Assembly (NCBI GenBank): GCA_963580455.1
Contig: OY756972.1
Location: 4,169,001-4,233,000 of the forward strand
Length of the DNA stretch: 64,000 nt
Origin: Euonymus europaeus
Lineage: Eukaryota; Streptophyta; Magnoliopsida; Celastrales; Celastraceae
Direction of reading: 5' to 3'
The position numbers were made by a program, and so were the translations under genes. Shown here piece by piece: positions 1 to 13,322 of this stretch. Positions within the stretch are counted from its first letter, which is position 1; every line of letters begins with the position of its first letter. The notes under the pieces are model-generated. The model was not told the DNA's origin. It ran no database searches and saw only the letters and a list, made by a program, of their open reading frames with translations.

Positions 1-757
1 TCCCTAGACTTCGATGAAGAGTGTTAAGATTTAGAACAAGATTTATCACTGGGAGGGGAGAGGAGAGGAGAGAAAGTGATGTTGTAAAAATTCTTTCGGG
101 TGTATTTGTGTTTTGGGTTTGCGAGAGAATTATCGAGGGTGTTGTTGGAATTTTTCACGTACGTGTTGTAATTATATTGTTATTTTCTATTTTAAATGCT
201 TTTTATTTTTAATATTTCTTAAAGAAATTCTACTCAAACTTCCAAACACTCTTGTTTTTTTAAGTTAGAAGATAATGATGACTGGATAAGATATCATTAT
301 TTCTTTGTACAGCCATAGCATGTCCTTGTAGTAGACAAAGAACTTGGTGAGACGAATTTAGTACCACGAAAATTCCAACTTCATGGTCGCCAATGGAAAA
401 TCCCATTTCAAGAAACAAAAATTCCAATTCACGACAAAAACTGCTTAATCCCTGTCGCTGGTCATTTGGAATTTTCTTACTTCATTCAATGTCCACAAAC
501 AATTTGTGGCTTCAAATCCCTCTGAACCCTTTCCCCGACTCCACCACTCTGTACTTTCCCTTTGGAATCATTCCTTGTCAATAATCATGTTTCGTACTTG
601 AAAGATTGCTCCGAAAGATCAGCTCCGAAGTAGTATGCAAAAGTAGATTCACGAATTGTCTATTAATTCGGTTCTTTCACTGTTCAAAGTCCAAACATAA
701 ACAAGATCCGTGACTGTTTTCCCGCCAACTTATCCATTTTGAATTTGTGTTTCCGAA
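1..757. other. upstream region of the JAC1-like gene, no gene seen
   Basis: No recognisable coding exon was found here. The stretch is AT-rich, with a short GA-rich run near 50-75. The last 100-200 bases presumably hold the promoter and 5' leader of the gene starting at 758, but I could not fix a TATA box or transcription start. Confidence 0.5.
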
Positions 758-3700
758 ATGGAGAGATTTTCTGATAGAGAAGGCGTTGTTTTAGGGCGCA
801 GTAGTCAGAGATCTCTGTGGAGTTCCAATGCTTCTTCTTCTTCTTCACACGGAAACTCGGACGTTGATTTTGCCGATGTGTTTGGTGGCCCACCGAGGCG
901 ATCATCGAGTCACGAGATGCGGTGTAGTCTTAGCGAAAGCACGGATTCACGCGCAAGTTCGTCTCAAAATCCTTGGACTAGTCTAATGGAGAAGCCTGTT
1001 TTTGGAGAAGAAGTTTCTAATAGAAGGCGGCATACAAGTCATGACTTCTTCGATGACATATTTAGAGGCGGCGATTGCTCGAGCTCTCCAAGAAAGAATG
1101 AACGTCAATCTATACTCTCCGTGCCGGGTTCCAGGGCTTTAAGCCCCAATCAGCCATTGCCACCCAAGGCAGAGACGGGCTCCTCACTTCCTGCACAGTT
1201 CAGGTTTTCACTTTACTCTTTGGTGTCTGTTTGGCAGTTTCTATTTTTCTTTTTTAATTCTCTTAGGAATGTACAGCACTCATATATATAATCTTCTATC
1301 ATTTGAAAAATAAGTTTCTAAATTGGTTGATTTCTGCTAGTATGGTGATGTAACAATGGTTTGCAGAACAATTGGCGATGCCCTAGAAACTTGCAGTAAC
1401 TTTCGAATAATTTAGTTTTTGTTGTTGTTATGGTTAATCTCACCTGCTTTTGTTTACCAGCCTCCCTGCTAATTTGGTTAAAGGGACTGAGTTGCCAACA
1501 TACAGTTTGGGTACTCTTAACTACCAAAGAAATAAGGATGGTGCTTCCAATGGAATAAACCATTACTCATATTCTCCTTTGTCAAGATCTTCAAGCCAAA
1601 CGGATCGAGTTGAGGAAGTGCTTAGGAATCATGTTGAAGCAATCTTCCGCAAGAGCTCTTTATCCAAGAACGTATGTCCAAACAATCCGGAATTGTCAAA
1701 CTTAACAACATTAGATGTAACAGAAGAAGTAGGCAATTCAAAGATGGATTCAGGTACCCATGATACTTTAACCAATGGCAGCCAATTTCACTTCTCTATA
1801 TATAAATGGGTGAGGAAAGAAGTGCCGATAGCAATGCCTCTTAGGGGACGTACTAGTTCTAGATTGAAGGAAGCCAGTAAAATTGTCAGATGTTCCAGCT
1901 TAAAACAGACATCAATTGAGGGTATGGAAAGAGAGTCACCTACCGTGACTACAAATGATTTTGATTTTCTTTGCCTGACCAATATAATGTCAACAAATAA
2001 CACCTCTTCCAGTATTCAACTCGACAAAGAGAATGTCACCCTATTTGATGGAATCACTCCTGGAATACAAGAAGGAACCCAAATTTTTGAGGAAGAAGTT
2101 CTTCCCATTACTGAATCAGAAATACTAAGCACCCATCAAAATATTGATGAAGATATTCCTGGTAATAGCAATGCATGTGATGCAGCAGAAAAAAGAAAAT
2201 GTCAGTCTTTGTTTGAGATGAATTTGCATGTGGAACCAGAGCAAGATACTTCGGTGGTAAAGAAAGAAGCAACCAAGACTAAACTGAATACTCTAGGCTC
2301 TCTATTGCGTGATGATAATGATGGACATGGTAAGCCAGTTTCACTTCAAGATTATCTGTACTATAGTCTATACCTTCTCTAATGTCAAAACTATCTTATC
2401 ATTTGCAGGCAATGATAAGATGGCTGCAAAGAATTCTGTGAAAGAAAGAAAAACTAAAACCACAAAAAATGTATCTGCATTATTTTCTTCCACTAAGAAT
2501 GTGGAGAAACAAAATCATGGAAAACCAATGCCCGATACAGCAGAAGTGGGCAAAGATAGCTTGCTAGATGCAGGTACAACCTTGGAAGGTGGTCCTGGGA
2601 CGAAAAAAATAAAGGGAAAGATTAAAGAGTTTGTTAAATTCTTCAATCAAGACTCTTTGTCAAAATCCATGCCTGATGTTAATTCTCAAGGTCGTAGTTC
2701 TAAATGGAAGGATAAAGATACATCCACAAAAGAGGATAAATTGATAGCTAACACAAAAGCAGCAGAAGAGAATATGCATGTGGGCAATGTGAACCAGAAG
2801 AAAACCCCAGAAGCTGTCACAAAGGTACATAGCTTCCAATCGTTGGAATTCAGTTGGTTAGAATCTAATTATACATAATTCACTATTTCTTATGAAATTC
2901 CATGAAAATGTTTATGTATGTGAGGACTTAATACTCTGTTGTGATCGATTCAGATGGCGGAAAGTTCTATGCAGACAGAGCAACAAGATTATTATGTGCA
3001 GCCTAAAAACTATACACCTGGTGTCACATCCACTGGAAAGATAAGTTGCCCAGCATCAACGGCAAGTTAGTTCTCTTCTCCTTCTATTTAGATTTGTATG
3101 ATAGTTTTGCGCAATATGTGGCTGTAGAAGTTCTTGTGAATTAAGTTGACTTGTTGAGTATAATACTAAAAGGTACTCATTGTTATGTCCTGTTCAGTAA
3201 TGATGTTGAAGTTCACAAATAATTTCTATTTGCCTTCCTTTCATGAATTATGGTAATATGGTAAATATTAAATAAGGCTCGATCTTATTTTGTCAATTCT
3301 ACTTGATATAATAGCTTCATTCATATATGCTTTTGAGTTTTGACCTTGATCAATCATACTACTAGCAGTTTGAGTACCTGTAATTTTCAATTGTCTGTGC
3401 TTACTTTTCTCATTACACCAATATACTCGGTCAGTACTTAATGACGTTAAAAGATATGATAATGCACCCATGTTTTGTTCAGCATCAATTTCTGGAGGCC
3501 TCGCGCCTATTGGTGGAGATGCAGATGAACTTTTCTCAGGAAACTTCCTGGTATTTAACTATCTTTCCAGAGTTTACTAATATATATCTTATTGTAAATT
3601 TATTTTTTACAACATTAAGCGATTAGTTAGATGTATTCCCACAAAATTGAAAGCATCCCGGGGTATTTTTCTGAGTGCATTTTCTGTGGTCTAATTGTAT

Positions 3701-5057
3701 TTGCTAATAAGCTATTGAGTATTTGATTTGGACTTGTGGACAGATAAAAGAACTACCCCAAGACGAGAATATACTGGTGCAAACTGGCAATAATCATGAA
3801 GAAATTCAAGTAATGCAGGATTACATTTTGGCATATGTGATGTTCTTTTGGGTCTATAACTCTATATTACGATCATGCACAGTGTTGCTTTCAATTATGT
3901 TTGGAAGCCATAACTGTGAAATTTCATGAAATGCAGGTCAATGATTCTAAAATACGACAGTGGTCGAGTGGGAAGGATGGAAACATACGCTCATTGTTAT
4001 CAACATTACAGTATGTAAGTATGGATAAGTCCCTCCCTCCCCCCTTTTTTTCCTAGTCATGTGATTATGTTCTTAACTTTTTGAGGAATGGGGAAACCAA
4101 CCCATGCACCTTGTGCAAGTGTAAGGACTTGGGTCTTATTCTGAGTAAAAAGTCAGCCTTTCCACAAGCTACACCAAATGATTTTAGAAGGCTTTCTTAT
4201 TTTGCGGGTCTTACTTTTATAGAGTTTATTTCATTGAGGATGTTACTTAGATTTTTCTTCGTCTCTTGAAGTTGATGTTCGTTATACATTCAGGTTCTTT
4301 GGCATGGAAGTGGGTGGAGGCCTGTGCCTCTTGTTGATATAATTGAAGGAAATGCAGTGAAAAGATCATATCAAAAGGCTTTACTCTGTCTACATCCAGA
4401 TAAGTTACAGCAGAAGGGTGCTTCTTTCCAACAAAAGTATATAGCTGAAAAGGTTTTTGATATTTTGCAGGTACAATATAGTTTTACGGTCTACATTTTA
4501 TTTACATGCAAACTACTTGTTTATGTTTTCCTCTTTGGGAATGAAAGGAGTGATAACATTTTATATAAATGATTTTTGTACAAAGCATTTTCATCTTGCC
4601 TTTTTCCGACTTCACAATATTCTCTAGGAACGTAACATTAGAGGTCCTTGATTTAGTCTCTTAACTACATCAGGAGATCTCCCTGATGCAAAAGAGCAAT
4701 CTTGATAATTATCTCACTGGTGTCTGGTAGCCCCTTATTCAACTTGAGAGCATCCTGGAATCTGGATATCTTTATTGGGTTGCGGTGAGGGATGGGTAAA
4801 ATTTGGGAATTTCGTGGAGCTTTCTGTGCATTTAGTAAAGGGATTGGAGGAATTGATGCAGATTATGGAGTCACTCTGAAACAATTACTTCAAATTTCTT
4901 TGTAGATGTATTACTCATTTACTTGCATGTTTAACTCTAACAAATAGCAAAGTGAAGTCAAGTTTGTTTTCTGCATTCTATAGAGGCTCACATATGATCA
5001 AGTTAAATTACTTCTTGAATGCAGGAAGCATGGACTCATTTCAACTCACTTGGTTAG
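758..5057 (+). CDS. JAC1: JAC1-type auxilin-like J-domain protein (chloroplast accumulation response)
   Basis: Nine coding exons: 758-1203, 1461-2329, 2409-2824, 2954-3065, 3483-3550, 3744-3809, 3937-4014, 4294-4470 and 5025-5057. All junctions are GT-AG and the sum is 755 codons, giving 754 residues. The N-terminal three quarters is low-complexity and serine-rich, as in auxilin-like proteins. It includes the FHFSIYKW segment I recall as typical of JAC1. The last 69 residues form the C-terminal J-domain: [15 protein letters not shown], then the HPD motif at residues 719-721 ([12 protein letters not shown]), ending [10 protein letters not shown]. In Arabidopsis JAC1 is needed for the blue-light chloroplast accumulation movement, and auxilin J-domains recruit Hsc70 to uncoat clathrin. 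Arabidopsis JAC1 is about 650 residues, so this copy has a longer linker. A generic auxilin-like protein is the alternative, but the J-domain wording and linked genes favour JAC1. Confidence 0.93.
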
Positions 5058-8000
5058 CTATGATTAATCGGAAGTATTTCAGCTTTTTCAGAGGAGAACA
5101 GTCAGGTGCTCAGGGAAGTAATTGTGCATAATAATACTGTACAGTAAGTACGTGATATTTTCATCTTTACTATGCATGGTTTTTTTTTTTCTTTTTGAAA
5201 CTTTTTTTTTCTTTTTCCGAGTAGTGTGTTACTATATATAAATTATACACGCTTGGTTGCGTAAAACAATAAATTGAAAACACTCATTGATTTTACGTTA
5301 GAAAGGGTTTTTGAAGAGATTATCCTCTGCCAATACTCTTCATGCTTATTAGTTGTTTTTGCTAAGCATCATTGGAGAAAATACATGTCAACTGCAGCAT
5401 GGATATTACTGAGGTCATCAGCTAGGTTCTCAAGCCCTTGGAAAATGTAAGTAGCAGATGCTAAAAAAAAAGAGAGAAAGGGGTGTTAAACTCTTACTCG
5501 ATACTTGACATATTAGACGTATTGATGCGCTATAGGCAGCTTGCCACTTCAATCCCGCTGTTAAATACAAAAACTCAGGACTAATCAGCTTAATATAACG
5601 TGCAAACAAAAGCAGAGTCCAATCTTTGTTTTCAGCCCGCTGATGACTCGCGAAGTAACCATGTCCATGTTGGTACATGGAACAAGGTAGGTATATATGG
5701 AATCAGATAGCTTAAACTGTTTAAACACATACTGCACAGTTAGATCCAACTCTTGAAAGGGATGTTTATGCAATCAGACCAAAATCTAAGTGCTCTGATT
5801 TCATATTACTCCAAACAGAAGTTATCTCTCGAACGAGATGACTTGTGTGAAGTGTTGCCTAGAAATCATGTAAAGGCAAAACGTTTGGGACCTTTGGGTT
5901 TGGACTTAAGCTGCAACAATGGAATGAACCTGTCCATGCAGTGATGAAAAGTCTGAAAGAACCATACTTTGTGATACTCTTTTCGCAACCCTTTATCAGA
6001 TAAAGCGCAATAATTAGTTATTTAGGAGATGAAACTTTGTAATATCTAACGTTTCAGGGAGAGAAGAATTTAGAGTGTATTTGTAGAATTTGTTGATTTA
6101 TAAGGCAGGAATGATATCTTTCTTTCTTGAACCCCAGAGACAACTTAGAAATGTGCCAAATAGTAACGTCATTGATATAGTAGGGGGTTTCTCATTGGAT
6201 TCCATCTAATTTCCTGTACGAATAGGGTCAGTAATCTTTCATGTGCAGAGGTGTGTGCAGCTGTATATTAACTGGGTATTGGCATTTTGCATATACTGTG
6301 TATTCACTCTCCGGTGTAAGAAAAAGAAAATACAGTGGCATGAGGTCCCACTCTGAAAGTGATTTTGATTTTGGTCCTTGATCATAGCCTGCCCTTGTTG
6401 GAGTTGCTCTTCTTATATAGTGGAATTTTTTTCCCTTGAAGCAAGTTTATCCATTACAAGTTACAACCCTGGATGCTGTAAAAACAGAATAATTGATTTT
6501 TGTTTTGTCTGATATATAGATGGGAACAGATGCACGTGGTATACATTATATTCACTCGCACACATGTACAATGCCAACCTGACAAAATTGACTGATTTCG
6601 TTCTCTTCTTTAATTAAAACCATCTCACTCTGTGTACTACTTAATGTTTGTGAATAGTTATATATTTATGAGCATGAAGGGTAAGGCTAACAAAACTCTA
6701 TCTGATTCGGATGATGGAATATGTTTGATTTGAATTGAATCAAATTTGACTATCAGTAATATGTTGAAATTTGAGTACAAAAGCAAAGTTTGTCTAGTTT
6801 AAAATTGGACAAAATTCATCCGATTTAATTGTCCGAATCTTAACCTGTATTGAATTATTGTGGCGATCTTGCCCTGCAGGCAACGTCTCACATTTAGGCT
6901 CCATGGCCCCACCCCCAACCTTTGGCTTAGTTGGTAATCACCTTGTAAGGTGATTAGAAGGTTAAGGGTTCGATAACTTTTGACAACAATCCGTCTGTTC
7001 GTAGGAGAGGGGTTGGGGGTGGGGCCCATGGAACCTGAATGTGAGACGTCTGTGTGCCTGTGGGGCAGGGTTGTCACAATTATTGTCAAATTTAAACCAA
7101 TTTTGATATGATCAAATCAATTAAGGATGTTTAAAAATTTAAATCAATTAGAGTCCGAACATACAAATATTATATAAACATTGATGTTGTTTTGACGTCA
7201 GTATTTATTAAAACTTATAGACTTTTATTTTTAAGTAGCTGAAACTATTAATGATTGAGATTAATGATTATTAAACAATATTAATCTCTAAATTCTAGTA
7301 AAACTTAAATCTTAAACTCTTTTTTTTAGAATCCCACATTCAGATTCGGAAACTTATTGACTTTTTCTTGGGAAGTGATCATTAATTCCTGCTCATATGT
7401 TTCGAAAGGACAAGCGCAATAATTTCGTTGTGAGTTTGCAATCAAAATAGGTCACGGGAGGCAAGGAGAGACTTTCTACCTATACAGATGGATGCCAATT
7501 AAACACTATTATATGCATACACGAGTGACACATGAAATATTTAAATAGAGAACCGATTTTATTTTATTTTTTTGAATAAAGGAAAATGATTGAGATTAAA
7601 ACTCGCAATTTTATTAAATTATATACAATTGAACTATTTGAGATTTGCATAATTAATTGATTTAATTCACCAAACAGGGCTAATTTATTATTCAATTCCC
7701 AAATAAAAAATGGTTAATTTGTTTTCTAACATTTGTGATTAAAAATCCAAATAGAATAATTTTACTGGGATCTTTTAAGTTAGCCTTTTCATTTGTTGGG
7801 TTTTTATTTTTTACTTTTACATTTTTTTCTAAATAACCAGAATATGTAAAAATTACTATTATTCTTTTAAAAGATTATCAATTAATTGACGCCTAGATCC
7901 GAAAAATAAAATTTATTTTTTCTTTACTTTTTATTTTTTACAAAAAAATGACGTGGCAGGCGTAGAAATAGAAAGAAGAGACAAGCTGGCGAAGTACTAT

Positions 8001-8067
8001 CGTCTCTCTGCATACCGATACAATTCTCTCCCTCCAAAGTACCTGTGAATTTACCAGTGACAGATAA

Positions 8068-8098
<31 letters not shown>

Positions 8099-8200
8099 AA
8101 GTAGAAAGAGAGTCATTATGCTTACAGTTTTGGACTTGCTTTTCTCTTTCTTTTGATTTTTGTGTGGAATGCTGTTGTTTGCTTGAGAATCACAAAAGCG
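5058..8200. other. intergenic region with 3' UTR, a nested foldback element and AT-rich DNA
   Basis: The first several hundred bases are probably JAC1 3' UTR. An open frame at 5753-5944 resembles nothing I know. From about 6690 to 7190 lies a copy of the dispersed repeat described under findings, interrupted by a foldback element at 6861-7077. 7190-7960 is AT-rich with no visible gene. A short (AAT)n microsatellite sits at about 8067-8095, just before the next transcription unit. Confidence 0.5.
6861..7077. mobile_element. foldback (MITE-like) element with 8-bp target duplication and tRNA-like boxes
   Basis: The left arm (6861-6920) and right arm (7011-7077) are imperfect inverted repeats. 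Both contain ACGTCTCACATT and CCCCACCCCCAACC in opposite orientation. The element is flanked by AATTATTG at 6853-6860 and 7078-7085, an 8-bp target duplication. Removing the element and one copy restores the wording of a dispersed repeat seen elsewhere in the window. The central 90 bases contain TGGCTTAGTTGG (6923-6934) and GGTTCGATAAC (6967-6977), which look like Pol III A and B boxes. The duplication length fits hAT or Mutator-type elements. The boxes suggest a captured or convergent tRNA/SINE segment. Confidence 0.75.
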
Positions 8201-8224
8201 ACTCTATCTGAATTGTAGAACACA

Positions 8225-8980
8225 ATGGCTTCGCTCATATGGAAGCAATGGTGGTTCTAATGGCTTTCAATCTGTGAGTTCGCTTCTGTCTGTTCTGCTT
8301 TTATCCGATTTGGACTTTTTGAAGGATTTGTTTTCTAATGTAATTAGCCTTCGCTGAGTTTGTTTGATTGCTGAGAAATTCTGCTGAAAGAAAAAAATTG
8401 AGAAGTCGAAATAATTTAGCGGCATGGATTGTTTCGGGATCGAAGTTTTTTGCGGTTTTTGTTTTAGATTTCTTAAGTTTCCATACTCGTTACATATCAA
8501 GCTAACGCGATGATTTTACATTCTTCACCGAAATTGACTGGGAATCAGTAGCATTTTGTCTGAGCTCGCTCGCCTGATCTGATACTTAACAGACAGGTTT
8601 ACTACGTTGTAAATTTTCTTACTATCTTTAGTTTGTTCATTTATTACTAAATATTTCAAGTAGATCTGATGTCTGATCTGATGCTGTCCTTTTTAAAATC
8701 GTAGTTTAGAGGCGGACTTCGATTACCAGAAAAAGGTTTTCCTTAGTTTCAGGGGCAATGCTGCAATGTCAGTTTATATATGTTGAATTCTAGTGATGTT
8801 GTGCTTGTAAACTCTTCAGAACTTGTAGTTTATTATTGAAGTCTAGGGTTAAAGTTTCTTGGTTTGATGACTTTCCTCATTGTCAGTGGAAGTATTTTTT
8901 TTCTTCTTCTTCTTTCTTTACATAGTATTTCTGTGAATTTTTGGAAGGACTAATGCATTTAAATTTGTTTAAATTTCTAG
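8225..8980 (+). promoter_or_regulatory. 5' leader of the DeSI-like gene: upstream ORF and leader intron
   Basis: A short upstream ORF of 11 codons (MASLIWKQWWF) runs from 8225 to 8260. It is followed by a good donor at 8274 (TCT|GTGAGT) and an acceptor at 8980 (TTTCTAG|GTTG). The leader would then continue to the start codon at 9025. The intron is inferred from splice signals only. The uORF could reduce translation of the main frame. Confidence 0.45.
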
Positions 8981-9024
8981 GTTGAAGACAAGCACTTATT
9001 AAACCTTGGTCTTACTATTGAGAA

Positions 9025-11663
9025 ATGAAACTCGGATCAAAGAGAAAATGGAGATCCATTGTGCCCCTTCGATTGAAAGGCAGATCAGCCACCCGTTTCT
9101 GTTTGTTCCCCAAGCTGAAGTCAACTAGCTATGGTCCGGCCAACACACCAGTTTATCTAAATGTATATGATTTGACGCCAATGAATGGCTACTTTTATTG
9201 GGCAGGTCTTGGTATCTTCCACTCTGGTGTTGAAGGTAAGCAGTGAGCACCTCTTCTTTTGTGCATTGTATTATACCTCCTACCTACACTTTCCAACTAG
9301 AAATGGTCTAGAGCTGGAATTTCCAAAATTGTGATTTGATGTTAAATTTCCCAATATATAAGCTACATTTGCCTTTTTGTGAAGGCTCTGTTATTTCACT
9401 ACATAATATAATGGGAAACAGACATAGGTTGGGTGGAGAGTGTTGCTTTAAACTGAAAGTGCTGCCTTAGAAAATCCACCTAGTAGATTTCAGCTAATTT
9501 TTTCCTTTGGATTCATGTAATGTAACCAACTCCTTTGTTTGGTATTTAGTTATTTTCCATCTTGCGATTATTATTTGTTCCCTCTCCCATGATTCCTTTC
9601 TCCCTTATCCCAGAGGCCATTGCTTAGCCATTATGTATCGGAATTTTACAATTTGAATCCGACTATTAACAAGTTGTCTATGAACCTTTTTCAAAAGTTT
9701 AAAGTGCAACAAATGAAGTTTCTATTAGAAAGAGATGTGTTGTTTTACAATACAGAATCTCTACTTCAGAGACAGAGAGGATCCATTAGGATGAGTTTTA
9801 TTATTTTATAACAAACTGACAGGTGTGATGTGAATTCTTGAGGAATTGAGACCTTGGCTGGAAGGAGATTTGGTTCCCATGGTTCCTTTAGGGAATTTGT
9901 CACTTTTGCTTTTTGTTTGGGCATTTCTAAAAGAGCACAGTGACTGGACAATCAAGCTAAGATGAAAATTATGATCAATTTTGTGCTTTGTGTAGCTCAG
10001 GCTCAATACATCTTCTTGTATTGCATTGTTCATGGGCTTGGGAAATATCTTCTGTTGTCCTACCTGACTAGGCTTCCCTAGAATGGTATCTTTAGTATGA
10101 AAAGAATTAAATTAGATTTGATATGCACAAGAGCTTTTCAAATATGATCATTTGGATGAAGAGTAAGCATTGGCTGAGAGAGTTCTTTGTTGCCCTCATA
10201 ATCATAACCAAATCCTCCTTCACCCCTTTGGGATTTTCCTGAATAAGGTTGTTTGAAAAGTAGCTGAGTAGGAGAGAGGAACTGTTTGATGGCTGAGGCT
10301 CTTATCAGGGGAGGTCAAATTCATAAAGCACTAGCTGTATGCTGTTTTCAGAAGTTACCTACTACACTTAGCGACATTGATGCATGCGTTTTCTTATGCG
10401 CATGCAAAATTTACCTTTCTATTTTATCTTCCTTTTGTTTTGTTCTGCTCTGTCGGTTTTCAAGTTTAGTCTTCAGAATCTTCCATTGGCTTACACATAC
10501 TATGCAGTCTATGGTGTCGAATATGCATTTGGAGCTCATGATTATCCCACCAGTGGCGTTTTTGAGGTTGAACCTCGGCAGTGCCCAGGCTTCAAGTTTA
10601 GGAAGTCAATTTTTATTGGGACAACATGCTTGGACCCTGTCCAGGTTAGGGAGTTTATGGAGGACCTTTCTGCAAGCTACAATGGTGACACATATCACTT
10701 AATTGTCAAGAACTGCAACCACTTCTGCAAGGACATCTGTCTCAAGCTGACAGGGAAAACAATTCCAAAATGGGTTAATCGTCTGGCAAAAATAGGTATG
10801 TTTCCTCTTAACAAAGTTTGCCTGTGGTGTTAATGATCAACTTTTGAATTTCTTGCGCAAAAATATTGGAACAAGTTGCTTATGAAGCTCTAGTAAGGTT
10901 TATCTTGCCAGACTTTGACACTTGTAGACATGTTGATGGAACTCGATTTTTTTGTTACAGCAACTTTTTTCCCTTTTCTTCACCAAACCCACCAAAAGAA
11001 ATTTATTTTGTTTCTCTGGGAGGTTTGTATAACTTTCTATGGCACTATCATAACAAAATTGCCAATATCAACAGAGTAGACTGAGAAATGGTAGTCTAAT
11101 TGTATTTTGAACTAGTGCACTGGTAAGTAGATGATGTGTCCTTTCCTTTGAATGTCACAAAAAATGGCGTCGGGTTTTTCAATGGTTGTTTTCATGCAAG
11201 AAAACCTGTTAATTTCCCAGTCTCTAAGAGTTGCTCTACATCAAGCATCCTATATATTTTACTTTCATGAATGGCAGAAATTAAGGTGGTATGGTTCTCT
11301 CTGTTTTAATGAACCCAATGACTGACTTAATAGATGTTAATGTCCGTATGCTTCAGAAATGTCATCTCTTATATGTATTCCTGTATTGGATCCTTTCAAA
11401 TCTGGATTTTATCTATGGTAGGTTCAGTCTGCAACTGCATACTCCCTGAAGCCCTCAAGATTGAGGCTGTGCGGCATGATCCTAATGGTCAACGGTACAA
11501 TAGTGAGAAAACGAGCCTTAGAAGTGCATTCAGCTGCCTTTCTTCGATTTCCAAGAGGCAAAAGCAATTGTCATCATCTTCATTGCTTCTTCAGTCATCC
11601 TTACAAGGCTGCTTACCATGGGAATTAAGGAGGTCTAGCAATGGGTCCTTGAAGGAAAGATGA
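9025..11663 (+). CDS. PPPDE / DeSI-like thiol peptidase family protein
   Basis: Three coding exons: 9025-9235, 10508-10795 and 11422-11663, GT-AG, totalling 247 codons (246 residues). The PPPDE domain covers about residues 43-165. Its catalytic pair is visible as His66 in GIFHSGVEVYG and Cys140 in LIVKNCNHFCKDIC. PPPDE proteins are papain-like isopeptidases, and DeSI members remove SUMO. Plant members are mostly annotated deSI-like, with the substrate usually unknown. The tail after residue 167 is serine-rich and basic, as in other plant members. A second acceptor six bases downstream (CAG at 11425-11427) would remove two residues (Gly-Ser) without changing frame. The first intron is long (1.27 kb). 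No transmembrane segment is seen. Confidence 0.92.
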
Positions 11664-13322
11664 AAGACTTATCTGACATCTGTCAACATCTACTAAAAAA
11701 AACTTCTATGGGCCGAATGAAGAGGAAGAGATGCTAGAAAAGGTTGATTTTGTATATTAACAAGGAAGGCCATGATATGCTGTTCTTTTTCTTTGAAAGT
11801 TTGTGAAGTGATGCAGGTCATCTTTGTAAACAAAAGCTTGTGGAATGCCACTCGTCGTCTTTGTAACAATGACTAGAGATTATGACCTCAAATCAATTGT
11901 AATATTAAGCAACTGAGGTTAGAGTAAGTAGTAAACCTTGACTGGTTTTGTAGACCCAAAGACTTGTAATCAAATATTTATTGTACGGAGTTTTGAACAA
12001 CCTGTAAAGATCACTAGTGGACTTCGGAGCTCACACGGTCTGGTTGTTGAGATGTAGGTGGATGCTTTTACGAGATTGGGAACTCTTATATTTATAGGGG
12101 TTCGGCTCACATGGTTAGCACGTGAACTTGCAAACTAGCAGTTATTCTTTAGGTCATGGGCTTGTATGGAGACAGAGCTTTGGGGCCTCAGGAGAGTTGG
12201 GCCAACTAGTTAACAATTTGCAACACAATTATTGCATCACGGAACTATCATATTCTTTCATTGAAAGGAAGAAGGGAAAAAAACTTTTAAGTCCATGTTT
12301 GAATTATGGCGACAAAATTTACTCCGAGTCAAATGATTGATTTGTCTGACTCAAATTAAATTAGATTTGGATATAAATTATATGTCCAAAATTCAGATCC
12401 AAATATAAATATTTTATCCAGTTTAAAAGTTTAAAAGCGAGTTTAAATCCAAACACAAAAATTTTCCAATTTAGTTATTCGAACTTTAACTCGACTTGAA
12501 TTATTGTTCAATTTACCAGTCTAAATTTAAATCATTAATCCGGATATAACTCATGAGTTATCATTATTGTTATATAATAAAACCTAAATTAACTAAAGAA
12601 TTAGAGAGTTGGTATGATGGAGCTCTCATGTACTTACAAAGTTACAATTTTCTTTACAATTAAGTGCTAATGTAGCGTCCAATGTTCAAAATGAGAATTA
12701 CAGCTACACCATATCCCTCGAAAATAGAGAATGAAAACTTATCATATTAACTTCTAAATAATAAAAGGAATCGATTATTGAAGAATAATATATTGTAAAT
12801 ATGAAGAAGAAAAAACCAATATTAGACATTGCATATTATTTTAGAAATTATAGGAAGAGTGATGTGTGATTTACAAAACTAAATCTAAATAAAAATGATT
12901 ATACCATTAAACTAAAAACTAATTTAGTCGAATCTCTGGAATCCATTTAGTCACATGAAGGAATGGGGGAAACTCGATTCTCAACGGAGCGAGCTGTGTA
13001 TTACGTAGTATTATCAAGCTTAATGCATCAGCATTCTACTGCATGGCTCATAATCAACGTGATCAACAAAACACGTGGACTCAATGACATGTGTCCTGTT
13101 ATTAGTATGTACAGCTGTCACGATAACTTGTTGACGCTTAGGAAGAAAGTGGCTGAAATGATTTCACCCGTAAAATCTCTCTCATTTTAAATCGCAACCA
13201 TATAAGTAAATTACAACAAATACACAGTATGAAATAAGTGCCACAGAGTCACATGAATGGTTGAAATTCACAATAAAATAAAAAAGATTTTATAGTGAAA
13301 TCATTATTGCCCTCTCATCCCG
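11664..13322. other. intergenic, 3' UTR and dispersed repeat
   Basis: Roughly the first 300 bases are probably 3' UTR of the DeSI-like gene. About 12305-12590 is a copy of the dispersed AT-rich repeat (it shares GAATTATTGTTC-type wording with 6853-7090 and 63665). 12600-13320 is AT-rich with only short, unconvincing open frames. It includes the 3' flank of the glycosyltransferase gene that ends at 13323. Confidence 0.5.

Noticed and set aside
5753..5944. 63-codon open frame after JAC1
   Set aside because: No recognisable domain, no splice partner, and it lies in the probable 3' UTR or downstream DNA.
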